Below are positions 36,310 through 48,290 of a DNA stretch of 64,000 bases, piece by piece; the first letter of the stretch is position 1, and every line of letters starts with the position of its first letter. The notes under the pieces are model-generated. The model was given only the letters and a program-made list of their open reading frames with translations, ran no database searches and was not told the origin of the DNA. The translations under genes and the position numbers were made by a program. Source of the DNA: Punica granatum (taxonomy: Eukaryota; Streptophyta; Magnoliopsida; Myrtales; Lythraceae); assembly GCF_007655135.1 (NCBI RefSeq), contig NC_045127.1, positions 6,395,001-6,459,000 on the forward strand. Reading direction: 5' to 3'.

Positions 36310-37089
36310 AAAAAGGGTGACATACACTTGAGCATAAAACGTATATATTTCGTAATAAGAATGATGGATTGAACTGAGGAGAGGTATGTTCGTGGTCGTG
36401 GAAGGATTACGGGACTGCTGAAGGAAGAAGAAGTAGGATTTGAATGAGTGGAGTAGTTTCTGGTGTAAATGTTTTTGCTGAAGCTTTGTTCGTTGTGCCT
36501 GCTCTCTTGGTTTATTTTGTTCCGATATTTATATGATATATTTCTTTTAAATTCTGAATAATAATTTGCATCGCCTCAGTTTGTAAATGACCAACTCCTA
36601 TGTTTTTTGTTTCACTGTGGTTGGAGGAAGTACTGTCGGAGTGATTCGGGATTTTTCCGATCATCTTGTCTTCATGGAAATACGCAGAGATAGAGCTTGG
36701 GAATAAATGATTTTGATGAACGTGGATGATCTCTCCTAGTCGGGAGAAGACAGTTGCGGATTTGTGATTTTGACAATGATTTGTACGATCCGTATCTTTG
36801 AGTACCCGATTAATGTGCTTGTATATGGTGAACGCGATAAACATATGAAACGACAAATTCGACCGGTTGGGTTGGTTCTGATAAGATACTCGTCCCGATT
36901 ATGAGTAGATTAGTGACCATAGATATGGAGTTTGTCCCGAATGCAGACTAAAAAGACGGTTCTGATGGTTCCTTAAGGGACTGATGCCGTTGGATCACAT
37001 CATAAATCATGTCATCCAACGGCTGTCATTCCTTATAAAACGGAAGCGATTAGGGTTACAAGCTCCCTCCCCATCCTTCCCTCTCCCAT
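36310..37089. other. 3' flank of PP2C and spacer
   Basis: Presumed 3' UTR of the PP2C gene to about 36560, then intergenic DNA. 'attagggtt' at about 37050 is a telo-box-like motif upstream of the candidate TATA at 37093. No gene recognised. Confidence 0.4.
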
Positions 37090-37955
37090 CTGTCTATAAA
37101 TACTCCCCAGCGGCCGGCCTCCTTCAGCATGAGCGTTCTCTCGCGCCCTGCCTCTGTGTCTGTCTTTTCGGCTGGTCGGTTCATTGTTCATAATGCGCAA
37201 ATCAAAAGATTTCTGTTTGGTTGGCATGTTGGTGTGTTTGTGACGCCCCTCCTTTCGGCTGCAAGGAGCTGAGATCCGGCAAGGGTCGATTTCTTGATGG
37301 CTTTGTTCTTTGGGCGAAAACTAACCGATCCCAAGTCGAAGGGCTCTTCAATCCCCCAGAGATTTTTATTTCTTCTCTGGGGTTGCCCTTCATTTGGGTA
37401 CATACATACACACGTTCTCCTTTCTTTGATTCATCGTCTTCTTCTTCAGTTGCTCCCCCCTGAAAATTGAAAGTCTTTTTCAAAGAGAGAAGTTCGATTG
37501 TTTTGATCGGATCTTGGCTGCTGAAGACTGCCATTACCACTCTTCCTCTCCTGAAACAAACCCAATAAGAACAGAACTGAACTTGATAATTCCTTATCAC
37601 GCTCGGGCATTACAAAAACAAGGGCTTTTCAATCTTCTCGTACAAAAATTTGATGCTAATAGTAAGGCCCGAATGGTCGGATTCCGGGATAAAACAGAGC
37701 AGAGGATTCGATCAAACTCTTTCGAGTTGGAGAATCTAGAAGGCTTCTTGATGGGACTGTTAACTGAGCTTAAGGACTACTTACAGATGATAAATAACAA
37801 ACCCAACAAAAGACAGACGAGACTCCGTCAATCTGAAGCTAATCGAATCTTCGGATTACATTATAGTTACAGCACGAAGAGATCCATCTCCCCCGGACTA
37901 CATAGGGGGCTTGCTTTATATGTAAACCGAATGTCTGAGCACCGACACTAGGCTT
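37090..37955 (+). other. Possible orphan transcription unit with a strong TATA box
   Basis: A canonical TATA box 'tctataaatactcc' at about 37092 is followed by pyrimidine-rich, leader-like sequence. A 47-codon frame (37129-37272, MSVLSRPASV...) is the first ATG, and a 145-codon frame spans 37514-37951 (MAAEDCHYHS..., ending RMSEHRH). Neither resembles a family I know. It could be a short-peptide gene, a non-coding RNA or an unspliced untranslated leader. It converges on the 3' end of the MBD8-like gene at 38228. Confidence 0.3.
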
Positions 37956-38227
37956 AAAGGAGTGCCCCATCGAACTACAAGAGAGTCCAGTCTGGACGTG
38001 CAACTCGAGTTATACAACCTTACAATAGAACTTTTACCCAAAAAGAGGAGGAAAAACTTACAACAAGGATGCTGGAGACTTAAAACAAACAAACACACGT
38101 TCTCAGTTCTACCCTAAGCAAGAGGGATACTGCCCGGTAAGGGTTTTTATCTTCCCTAACTTAATGTTAGTAGCCTACTACCTGTTTTATCTTCCATGTT
38201 TCACGACTTCCATCCCAGTTTTCGCTC

Positions 38228-41200
38228 CTAGAAGAAATTGATTTGCCCCGCGAATTTGGCCTTGCAGTTAAAGCACATGTAGCCCACCGAGCCATCCCCC
38301 ACATCGAAATCCCCATCGTGACTGAACTGGTTGCCGCACCAAACGCACAAGGCAGTGACCTGATGTTGCCTACTCCCGCTACTGCTGCTACCGCTACTAC
38401 CCATCTTCGGGAAGAGACCCAAGGCCTCTTTCTCGACCCAGTTAGATTCGAAGCCCTGGCCCATCTGCTGATTGAACGACGAGATATGAGAGCCCTGCCC
38501 GCTTGATGGGGCAGACAAAAAGTTGTACTCCATGAACCCCCCACCACCACTCGACTTCATCCCTCCTCCGACTGCTGGTGCATTTCCGGGCTTCTGATTA
38601 CTTCCATAGAACTCGTTTTGTACCTGCCGGAACATGGTAGAGATAACACGTCACGAATTCTTTTCCACCTCCATCGAGTCATTTCAGCAGATAATAATAT
38701 TTTGATAATAGATGCCCAGAATCTTACTAGGATAATAATCTAATCCACTATGTGTTTGCACATGCCAAAAAGAAGAAAAGACCCGAAGTAATTAATGTAA
38801 TTCATGGCAACAGACGCAGAGAATCTCCTTGGAACCATTCTTCCTGGGGGAGCGAAAAAGGTTCAGATAGAGATGTTTCAAAAAAAAAATCTTCACCTGA
38901 AAGATTAAGAAAATGAGCAGACTGCTCTTCACAGGACATGAATTATAACTCAAACAAATCTCTTACCACCTAACTTGCCCCCCTCGTGAAAGCATGGGAA
39001 ACCAGAGGAAAATTTCTCAGCATCTGAATTCAAGTACCTTATCTGAGACCATGTTGAATGCAGGAAAACAGTCTGGCGGCTGTGCCGCTGATGAGGGAAC
39101 ATAATTCAGACCGCTATTTGGCAGAATGTTTACATTTTGCTCCACTCTCCACATTGACTGAGCCATGGGTTCCTCGCGAGGTTTGGGCACTTGCTGATTA
39201 TACAAACCAGTCATCTGCTCGTTCCTCAAAGTTCCCACATTATCTGCTCGGCGATTATCAGGCACTGCACCTCCATAAAACATATCCAGATTGTAACCAG
39301 TGCCACCTGCCTGCTGATGACCTACACTTGGAGAAAGAAAACCAAATGCGGACTCTTTGCTCCGCTTCGACTCCTCGACCGCACTGCCAAAGAAGGTAGC
39401 CCCACGATGATCAGAAGTCACTGCTTCAACCCTTCTGGAAGGAGGATTGGCCCACGCTTCGAAGCCCGTGACAGGACCCCCATGTTGCAGAGAATATCGA
39501 TTGTCAAAGCCAAATGAACTCTTATTGTAGCTCATTGATTCCCCCTGGTTCTGTTTCTCCTCTGCACCAGACACAGAGAGATTCCCACTCTTGTCAACAC
39601 GATCCCGGTCGCCTGCATAGAGACCTGTAAAACCTCTGTACTCTTTAGGCTCATTGAATGTGGGACCCCGTGCTTCATGCGTATTAAAAACAAAGGCTTG
39701 TTGGTTGGGAGAGGTAACAGGCATAATGCCTCCAGAGGGTGTCTCCTTCTCAACATGATTTAAAACAGCTGGATCTGATCGACTTTCAGAAGGGGGCTGA
39801 AAATTCCTCATTGTGCCAGAGGAGATCTTCCCCGCACTAGCATCAGGGGATAAGGATTTCTGATGGACAGATAAAACATTGCTGTCAAAGACCTGCTGCT
39901 GCTGATGGACAGCTGAATCCAAGCAACTTTCAGAAAGGAGTTGAACATTACTCACCGTGCCAGAGGAGATCTTCCCCACAGTAGCGTCAGGGGATAAGGA
40001 TTTTTGATGGACAGATAAAAGATTGCTCTCCAAGACCTGTTGCCGCCATGGATTCTGTATTTTAGAGCCAGAAAACCCTTTTACATTCTCATCAAAATCA
40101 CAATTTTGCTGATTAACTGATGGAATGGCAGGAAAACTATTGTCAGCTTCTGGCACCATCCTTTCAGTAACATTCTCCCCAAAATCAACTGCTTTTTTGC
40201 CATTCCAAGAGTTATATGATACGCGTTCTTGCGATCTGCCACCAACTTTGTTTTGGTTATCGTTAGGTGACAATACTTGACTCGAAGAAGGCATACGACT
40301 TTCTGAACCACTTTCATTCTCCAGAACAGAAGTTTTAGATCCAGTCGGATCATCGGAAGTAATACATTTTTCCTCACGTCCAAACTGAACCAATGAACAT
40401 CCCTCCGAACTTATTTTCTGCGTGCCACTATTCAGAACACCCTTGTCCAGTCCAAAGCAGCGATCTTCAATTCCAGAAATTAGCACATTATCCCCTACTT
40501 CATCTCCATCATCTGCATCCATTTCTTCCATTGGACTGCCAAAAAGCCTGTTCACTAAACTCTCATTATTGGTAGCATTATTATTCTCAGTGGGAGCAAA
40601 CACCTCATTTAAAGGAACCGTCTCCTGTCTGCGATCCTCCATTGAGCTAACAGAATCCATGCTCACTTTATTTTCATTTTCGAGGACTTTAAGTTCCTCA
40701 GGGGTTTCAGAGGTACCATTCTTGAGAGGGCTAGACGAGATTGTGGTCATATCTTTGCTAACATTATTTTCAGTATTGATTTTACCGCCCTGATCAACCA
40801 CTTCGACGTTAGCATTCGGTAAGCCAGAATCTATTTCTTTCTTCTCAATATATTCAGTGACATGTTCCTCATCTCTCTTTGACACTGCCACAGGTTCAGT
40901 GCAAGGAATATTAACAGGATGACCATCTGATCTCTCTTGTGTTTTGGGGATGGCATCTGACCCGATTTTAGCATGCGGAAGACCCAGAGAACTTTTTTTA
41001 TTAGCTTCAGTATTGATGGGCATAGCAGAAGAAACTCTTTCAGTGCCAATCTGTTCTTGCATTCTAGGGGTTCTCCTTTGCACACGATTAGTTTCTCCAC
41101 AAGCTTCAACCCTCTTAACATAGTCCTTGATGTGGTTCCCGAAATGACTACTGTAACGATTTTTCTCCTCAAACAATTTGTGGCACAACTGGCACTCATA

Positions 41201-43293
41201 CTTTCCATCTTTCATGATCACCGAATCACCACTGGTTGCACCATTTCTCGCACTTCTTGACTTCTTGTGAGATGATAAAAGATGGAGTAGCAAATTGTCC
41301 TTCTCCTCAAAACTCATCGTGCACTTGTGGCACCTGTAAGTCTCTTTTGTCCAAGACTTCCCCGGGCTCCCACTCGTAGGTAATGGTGATTGGTTCAGAT
41401 GATCGGCAGGAATAGAAGAAATGGGAACTGCTGAAAGACAGACAACCCCATTCTGCTTCTGGTCCATCTGGTGAGTAGGATCTGCAGACTGAAATCCCAA
41501 AAAATGAAAAAAGTTACAAATATATGTCTATCTAACCAAGACAAGGAAGACAATGAATACTGACATTTTCAGAAGCCATTTTGCAAGCAGACCAGCTACT
41601 TTCATCAACTGGACCAGACGTTTCATGAGTTGCATCTTGAACTCCAAAGGATGAGGACAGGTGTGCAGACACATCCTTGGAGGATTCAAACTGCTGTCCA
41701 TCAGGGCTATACACAAAATTAAAAGGTTAAATGTGAAAAGGTGAACCATAAGGCATAAGCTTAAAATGCAGAAGATCACAAAACATCTCTATGGGATTTA
41801 GCAGATAAGTTGTGATTAGCAATTCAGGATATTTTACCTCAGAAATCGACACAAAATGCAAGGACTGAATAATGAAGTACGGACTACATCAAATGGTTGC
41901 CAACCATAACAAGAAGGTTGGATAAACAATGAATGTTCCATTGACCTAGAAGCTTACTGGCAGTCTGCTTGAAGAAAAGGTTACAACAAATCTAATTACA
42001 TTGAAGTCAACAGTCAGCAATAGAAAACGAAACGAAAAGCTTAAAGCTTTCTCTTAAACAAACAAAGGATGTAATTTATACTGCAGCAATGGGAAAAGCA
42101 AGCATAATGCAACAATGGGTAGCGCAGCCCAAAAGCAGGCACAAGCTATCTATTTTGGTAAGTCCACCTCAGCTAATGCTGTTTATCGTCTAAGCACCGA
42201 GATCTTCCAATTCAAGCTTCTCGGGATATTTCTCTATACTCGCATAATAACTCGCGATATTCTGATCCCGGTTCTTACGCGGCTCTGACCATAAATGGAA
42301 TCCACCTCGGAGGAACCTTAAAATGAAACGGAACACAGGAAAAAGATAATTCGCAAGTTAAAGAAAGCACCTTATATATCGGCTACAACCGAGCCAAACT
42401 CGATCGCGATCATTCTTGATGCTAAGCAACAGCTTCCACCCGTTAGGCAGCACGTCCCCGAGACTCCTCGCATCAACAATCTTCCTCTTCTTCCTCCTGC
42501 TCCCCCACTCCCCACTCAGACCCCTCAAGAATCCCGAGAGCTCCTCCTCCGTCCTCATGCCCTCAGTCCTCCTCCTCAATTCGTCTTCGAACAGGTCCAA
42601 GTCTCCGACCTCCACTGCCTTTCCCTTCTCAGTAGAGTTTTCATCCTCGTCACCCTCAAATGCGAGGACTTCCTTCCCCTCGCTCAAACTCTCGAAGTTC
42701 ACTAAAGAAGCCTCAGGCTTTCTCGGCCGCCCCCGCTTCCGATTACAGAACCCTAGGTCTACGACCCCGATTGGGATGCTCTGAAGGACGGAATCGGAGG
42801 TCTCGGGAACAGACTCATCGTACCTAACAGGAACAGCGATCAAGCTACTTTCGTCCTCGGGAGTGGTAGGTAGAGGGGGCTCGGACTCAGCATGAGGGTA
42901 GAAGAGGCCTTTGAGCAGGGAGATTATGCGGGAGTTCTCTTCCTCGAAGGGCTCGGGGTTCTTTTGGCGGGAAATGGGGGCTGGGGGATGGGGAGGGTTG
43001 GAGGTGGTGCGGGGGGCCAGGCGGAGGCGGAAGTAGGTCTGTTTACGGCTACCGGCGGACTCGTTGAAGACGGAGCGGTCGATTTTGGGGATCGGGATGA
43101 CGACATCGTCCTGGCAGGAGGAGGAGGAGGAGGGAGAGGGGGAGGAGAGGAGGGAGAGGGAGTAGAGCTCGGACTGGGAGAGGAGGCGGAGGTCGATCAG
43201 TGGGAGGCTCTCGAACCGGAGGTGGCGGCTGTCGTCAGCGGCGGTGGCGGTGGGGGTGGCGGTGGCGGAGGAGTCCACGGTGGCGGAGGCCAT
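38228..43293 (-). CDS. MBD8: MBD8-like methyl-CpG-binding domain protein with C2H2 zinc fingers
   Basis: A chromatin protein predicted to be nuclear. Four exons: 43293-42371, 41706-41565, 41488-39038, 38623-38228, giving 1303 residues with consistent splice phases. Domains in order: Ser/Pro/Glu-rich N-terminus; AT-hook 'KRGRPRKPEA' (about 186-195); basic 'RRKKRK' (266-271, possible NLS); MBD fold from 'LPNGWKLLLSIKN' through 'RYISPDGQQFESSKDVSAHL' (about 280-326, crossing the first intron); C2H2 finger 1 (Cys408, Cys411, His424, His429); finger 2 (Cys454, Cys457, His470, His474); a long low-complexity, acidic/Ser/Asn-rich region; and a C-terminal CxxC...CxxC knuckle (Cys1265, 1268, 1289, 1292). 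Exon 3 has an internal duplication around the shared 'SVHQKSLSPDA'. Arabidopsis MBD8 affects flowering time; DNA-methylation binding here is inferred only. It is longer than Arabidopsis MBD8 as I recall it. Confidence 0.88.
39780..40040 (-). repeat. In-frame tandem duplication inside MBD8 exon 3
   Basis: Two successive segments of about 135 bp encode closely similar peptides of about 45 residues, sharing 'SVHQKSLSPDA', 'GKISSGT' and 'SES..D.AV'. At the DNA level 'caggggataaggatttctg' near 39843 recurs near 39988. Confidence 0.8.
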
Positions 43294-43300
43294 TTTCGCA

Positions 43301-43410
43301 TTTAGGAGACAGAGAGAGAGAGAGTGTGTATTGTGTGTGAAACTGATTACAGAGAGAGAGAGAGAGAGAGAGAGAAACAGGGACAGAGAGAGAGAGAGAG
43401 AGAGAGAGTT
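43301..43410. repeat. (GA)n microsatellites in the MBD8 5' leader
   Basis: Several GA runs just upstream of the MBD8 start codon (CT runs on the coding strand). CT-rich leaders are common at plant transcription starts. They are the likely 5' UTR or core promoter of this gene. Confidence 0.7.
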
Positions 43411-43439
43411 GGATTTTTTGTTGGGAAAGGTTTGATGAT

Positions 43440-46151
43440 ATTTGGGTAATTAGGGATCCGATTGGGTGTTTTGGGCGCAAATCAGATTATTTTAGGAGCA
43501 GAACTGCACGTGTGCTTTAAGTGGGTGACAGTATCTACCTCTGCGGAAGCGATTACCTACTTCCGGCGCACTGTACACCCAGTGAAGCCCAATGGGCCTA
43601 GGCTTTGCGACTAAGAATGCCGATTCGCGGCGTATCACGGTTACAGGGTCAGGCATGACAGATTGATCGGCCGTGAGGTGTCGACCCGGCGCGGGACGAA
43701 TTGCTTAACCAGCCGTCTGGCACGGCTTGCAAGCACGATAACTCACCGGCATGAGAAGGCACACTAGTATGATAAATAATCATCAGTTAATTGTGGCACG
43801 ATGAGGCCCGGTCCAAGCACTAATTCATCGCTTCGGGCCGAAAATTGCTGTCGGGTCGATAGATGATGGACTGGAGAGAAGCCCATATTTAGGCCCAGAG
43901 AGAAAGTATTTCTTGGAAGCCCATTATGAGTAACACGAGAGCCCATGGGAAGAGGAGGACATCAGCCCAGTAATGAATTGTAAAGCATAGGAGGCCTACT
44001 GCCCCGATAAAAGACTTCTATCGTAGTGAGAAAATGTTCGCGGTCGATACGTCTAAGGTGGCGGATTAGTCAGGGTACGCGTAGGTTGATTCGTGACAAC
44101 TTGGAGAATGATCATACAAAAATGCAATTATATTAGCTTGGATTGTTCATTTGAAATCTACTTTTCTTTCCGCCGAAAAAATATCTACTTTTCAGTGACA
44201 CAATTAAAAGTAAGGTATAATTGAATTTTAAGCATTGGATTGGAAGCAGATGATGGAGCAACTCTCACAAACTCAATCAACCCTCTTAGGTTGATAAAGT
44301 CGCGATCGGTGTGTGGTAATGAAGGGACAAAATTTGGTAGGATAGGCGGCTGTTGTAGGATTTGGGTGGAGGCTGTTCCAATTTTCTCCGGATGTGGATT
44401 TTATTATAATTACCAAGTGGGATACAATTGACAAATATAATTTATATTGACATAATTTAACTGTAATACAGGAGATCAAAATCCACCGAAATCATTTCAT
44501 CATGAGATCTCTAAAGCGACATTCAAATGAGAATTAGTCCCATGATTTAAAAAAAAAAAATGGCAAGTGTTCCCATTGACCATTTCCATGGTTTCCTTCT
44601 TGGTTATTATATGAACAAGTGTTCTTTAAGACGTGTACGTGACGATATATTAATGCTCAAACCATCATAGATCAATCATTTTCCTTCGAGGAAGGAATTA
44701 TTGGCCTTGTTAGGTATCTGCCCTCTACCATAGAAAAAGTAACGAATTAATTTGCTAATAAAATTGGTGATGTGATCATTTCCAACATTTGCCATGCGGC
44801 AAGGTTGGAAAGGAATGGAAAAAAAAAATGGAGCAAATATATGTATATCATGTTCTTCCATATGAGAACACGCATGACGTTTGATTGGCCCAAAATACTC
44901 AAGAGGCCCGACTAATTCTTTACCTCTTCACAACGGCTTAGCTCCCACAGCGGAAAATCTTAATCCACCATCACTTTCATCGAATTGCCACGCGATCGAT
45001 TGCTCCCCATGCCATCGCATCATGCGATGAAATTGGGGAGGCAGGCAATTGATCGATAGGAACATCCAACTAGGAATTTATTTCGAGATCAATGGACTTT
45101 GCAATCACTCCATCGTTCCGATACGCATCTCGATTAGTGGTACCGGAGCAATTTCGCGCGCTCACGCAAGCACCGATACACCAATCGGAATTATGAATAG
45201 GACCCACCAGCCACATTACATACAATTAGCTAGCACATTATATGCGGTGGTTGCTAGCTAAAGAGGAAATCCTTTCATTCAGTGTCACGTAGCTCTTAAC
45301 CTTTCATCGACAGTGGGCCTACCATTTCCTTGCCCTCTCATGTCGTGAAAGGATCTCAAATTGATTTTTGAGCACTCTGGGATAATACCCATATATAAAG
45401 ATAATTATAGCAATGATCCTATAAATTGACCTTTTCTTTCGAAATTGAGTATTGTAAGTTTTATTTTAGCTTTTTTAATCCTAAAATATTTCCTTTGTTA
45501 GATACTTTTGGTTCTGATCGTGATTGACGGTAGGCGTCAAATATTTTCCAATTGTCAGCAAAAATATCAAAGTGGAAGTATTAAAAGTAAATAAATAAAA
45601 ATTTAAAAACCGAAATCCTTTCATTTAATATCAAGTAGCTTTAACCTTTCATCGACAGCGGGCCTACCATTTACCTGCCCTCCCATCTCTCCTGAAAGGG
45701 AATCAAAATGATTTTTGAGCTCTGTGTGAGAACACACACACATATGGATATGTACATGTGTCCATATAGATATTTTTTCATACACATATATACATGGTAA
45801 GGACAATTCGTCTCATGATATATATGTATCCATATATATGCACGAATATTGGGGTATAAAAACGCTAGTGCTCGAGAAAGAAGACGCATCATGGCGGTGC
45901 TGGTGCACACACTAGCACAACAATTATTTTTCGTGGTGGTATTACTCGTATTTTTATATTAGTTATATATTAAGAATTCTATTTTATTATATTAAATTTA
46001 GTTGATCTTTTATATATATATATATAACTGAAAAAAGAAAAAAAAACTTATTGCTTCTTAAAGAAGAGCCCTAGTGCTCACATCCTTCTCAAATCATTCA
46101 TGATCGTGACATAAAGGAAAATAAAATCTCATGCAGATTCATGAGGATCTC
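43440..46151. other. Intergenic region with repeat fragments
   Basis: 'gaagcccaatgggcctagg' near 43581 holds back-to-back site II/GGCCCA-type motifs, a plausible part of the MBD8 promoter. About 43640-44100 is GC-richer and looks like old transposon sequence. About 45400-45590 is a short copy of a dispersed repeat also found near 47880, 50040 and 54350. No coding gene recognised. Confidence 0.45.
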
Positions 46152-48290
46152 ATGCAACTATTGACAATGTCATTGGTAGATGCATAACATATGGAAGCTA
46201 CCACATATACAAAAGCATTTTGCTCGGAGAGGGAAAAAAACGTGCCTATATACCGACCAATTCAGTTATTTCGATTGCCACTCATACTGAGCAAGAGTTT
46301 ACGGATTAGCTTAACCAGATTAGGATGATCAAGTTTACGGATTAGCTTAACCAGATTAGGATGACATTCGAGTTGATCGAAAATGGTGGACATTTGAAGT
46401 TATCCTAACAAGTCGTCAGCATTTCTCGATATATATTTTTATTGGGACGTACAAATGCGAATGCGACCAAGCTGCCACTGAGGACCACCACGAAAGAAAT
46501 TGCAGGACATGCACGTTGTGTTCTATTGCACGCACGTGCCTGTCTCTGTCACCTTTCAAATAATCTTTTTTCTTTTTTTTAGGCTCGAAACCTTCCAAAT
46601 AATCAGATAAGTGGCAGCCCCTCTAATGATATCTGCAGATTTTCAAGTTCTTAAAGCTCGATGATTAAGTGGACAATTATCCGCACACATCGGTTCACAA
46701 ATAGCTTATTTAAGAAAGGTTATTATATAATTAAATTGTTATTTTTTTAATACAATAGAGATTGTGAATCTAATGCGACAAAATACTAGAAGTGTGCCAC
46801 ATCACGTGCTGATTTCATACAAAAATGTTTCGAGTTCACATTTTTAATGAGATTTCTTGAACACTTTTACACCATATTCTCGACAGTATTATTTAAAGGC
46901 TCTTACTCGCGCTACCAACTGTCTGTTATAATTTTTATTTTTATTTTTAATCTTCGGAGAGGTATAGTTATTTTTCGAAGTTTTTGAATATATATAAATT
47001 ACTAATAATATAAAATTATAAAATCATAAAAAATGGTGAGGGGATAGAGAATGGAGAGGGAACGTGGGGGAGAGATGAAAGGGAGAGAGAAAGGAAGAGG
47101 GAGAGAAAAAGTCTAGAGAGAAGTGGGAAAGTTGGTGGATACTAATTATGGGAATAAACAAAATTACCATCTAACTTTTCTCAATTTAGTCGTCATCTAT
47201 TAATCATAATATTTTTTCAGAGAATGAAAAATAAACAAACTACTTTCCTTCTTTTTTTATGATATTATAGATAAATTTTAATATCTAATAAAAAAAAGTA
47301 TGAATATGCTCATTATGAGAGTCGAATCTGCAACTTCTTTTTTTCAGTTACAAAGGAGGTTCAAGGCCTAATAAAGGTGAACGGGAAGTTTCACTGAGTA
47401 TCGAATCTGCAATTTCTTCGTTGATTAAAACCTCATTTAACTATCAAAAAAAAATCTAAGAGCACATAAAAGTGAAAGATTCCATTGTGGTTCACTCTCA
47501 ATAACATTAAAGATTTACATAGAAAGCTTATCCTCCAAAGATTTCATGCTAGAAGAGCTTTACTCTTTAGTGGACCGATTCGACTCGACTAAATTAGTCG
47601 GGGACCAATTGGACTTTTAAATACTGAGATTCACATCTGAAAAAAAAAAAAAGATTTTCATAGAAAGCTTGTCTACCAAAAATGGCAAAACATAAGATAG
47701 ACAATTTGAATACTTTCAAAGGGCATGATATATAAACAAAAGCTAGTTAGCTTAGTTGCCGGGCGTGCCCATGTTAAAGAACTCGACGACCGTTCCTTGA
47801 GTCCTTTATGGAGGCCGAGTATCAATTTCTAGGATAATTTTTTTCCATGTTGATTAATTAGATAACCATTATTTGGGAGAATTATGTAAATGGTCTTATA
47901 AGTTTGTCCTTCTTTAACACCGAGTCCTATAAATTTCTTTATAGCTTTTTCAGTTCTAAATATCTGCTATGTTAGAAAGTTATGGTCTAAATCATGACTG
48001 ACCATTAACTGATGTTGAAATGGACGTAGACAACGTTAAATTTTGTCCACTTGTATTTAAATTATTTATGTGGAAATTAAAATAATTAAAATGGTGTTAA
48101 AAGTTTTTCATTTTCTGAAGTTGAGTTCTATAAATTTGACTTTGTAAAAAGCAGTCCTAAATTGTTTCAAAAAGTGACAGTTTTGGTTCATTATATAATC
48201 AACCATCAATAGGAGAAGAATGTGGATCTAACGACATTAAAAAAGTTACGGCTAATCATTAATATGGTACATGTGTACCAAAACCCATCC
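46152..48290. repeat. 2.14 kb tandem duplication, copy 1
   Basis: Nearly the whole unit recurs immediately downstream. Start landmark: 'catgcaactattgacaatg' at about 46152 and 48292. The unit holds AT-rich DNA, a GA-rich patch ('gggagagagaaaggaagagg') and the conserved segment 'gttgccgggcgtgcccatg' near 47756. This copy alone carries a 36-bp internal tandem duplication at about 46299-46362. No open frame of note. Confidence 0.88.

Noticed and set aside
42892..43305. Gly/Glu-rich frame on the plus strand
   Set aside because: Antisense shadow of the first MBD8 exon, whose composition explains it.
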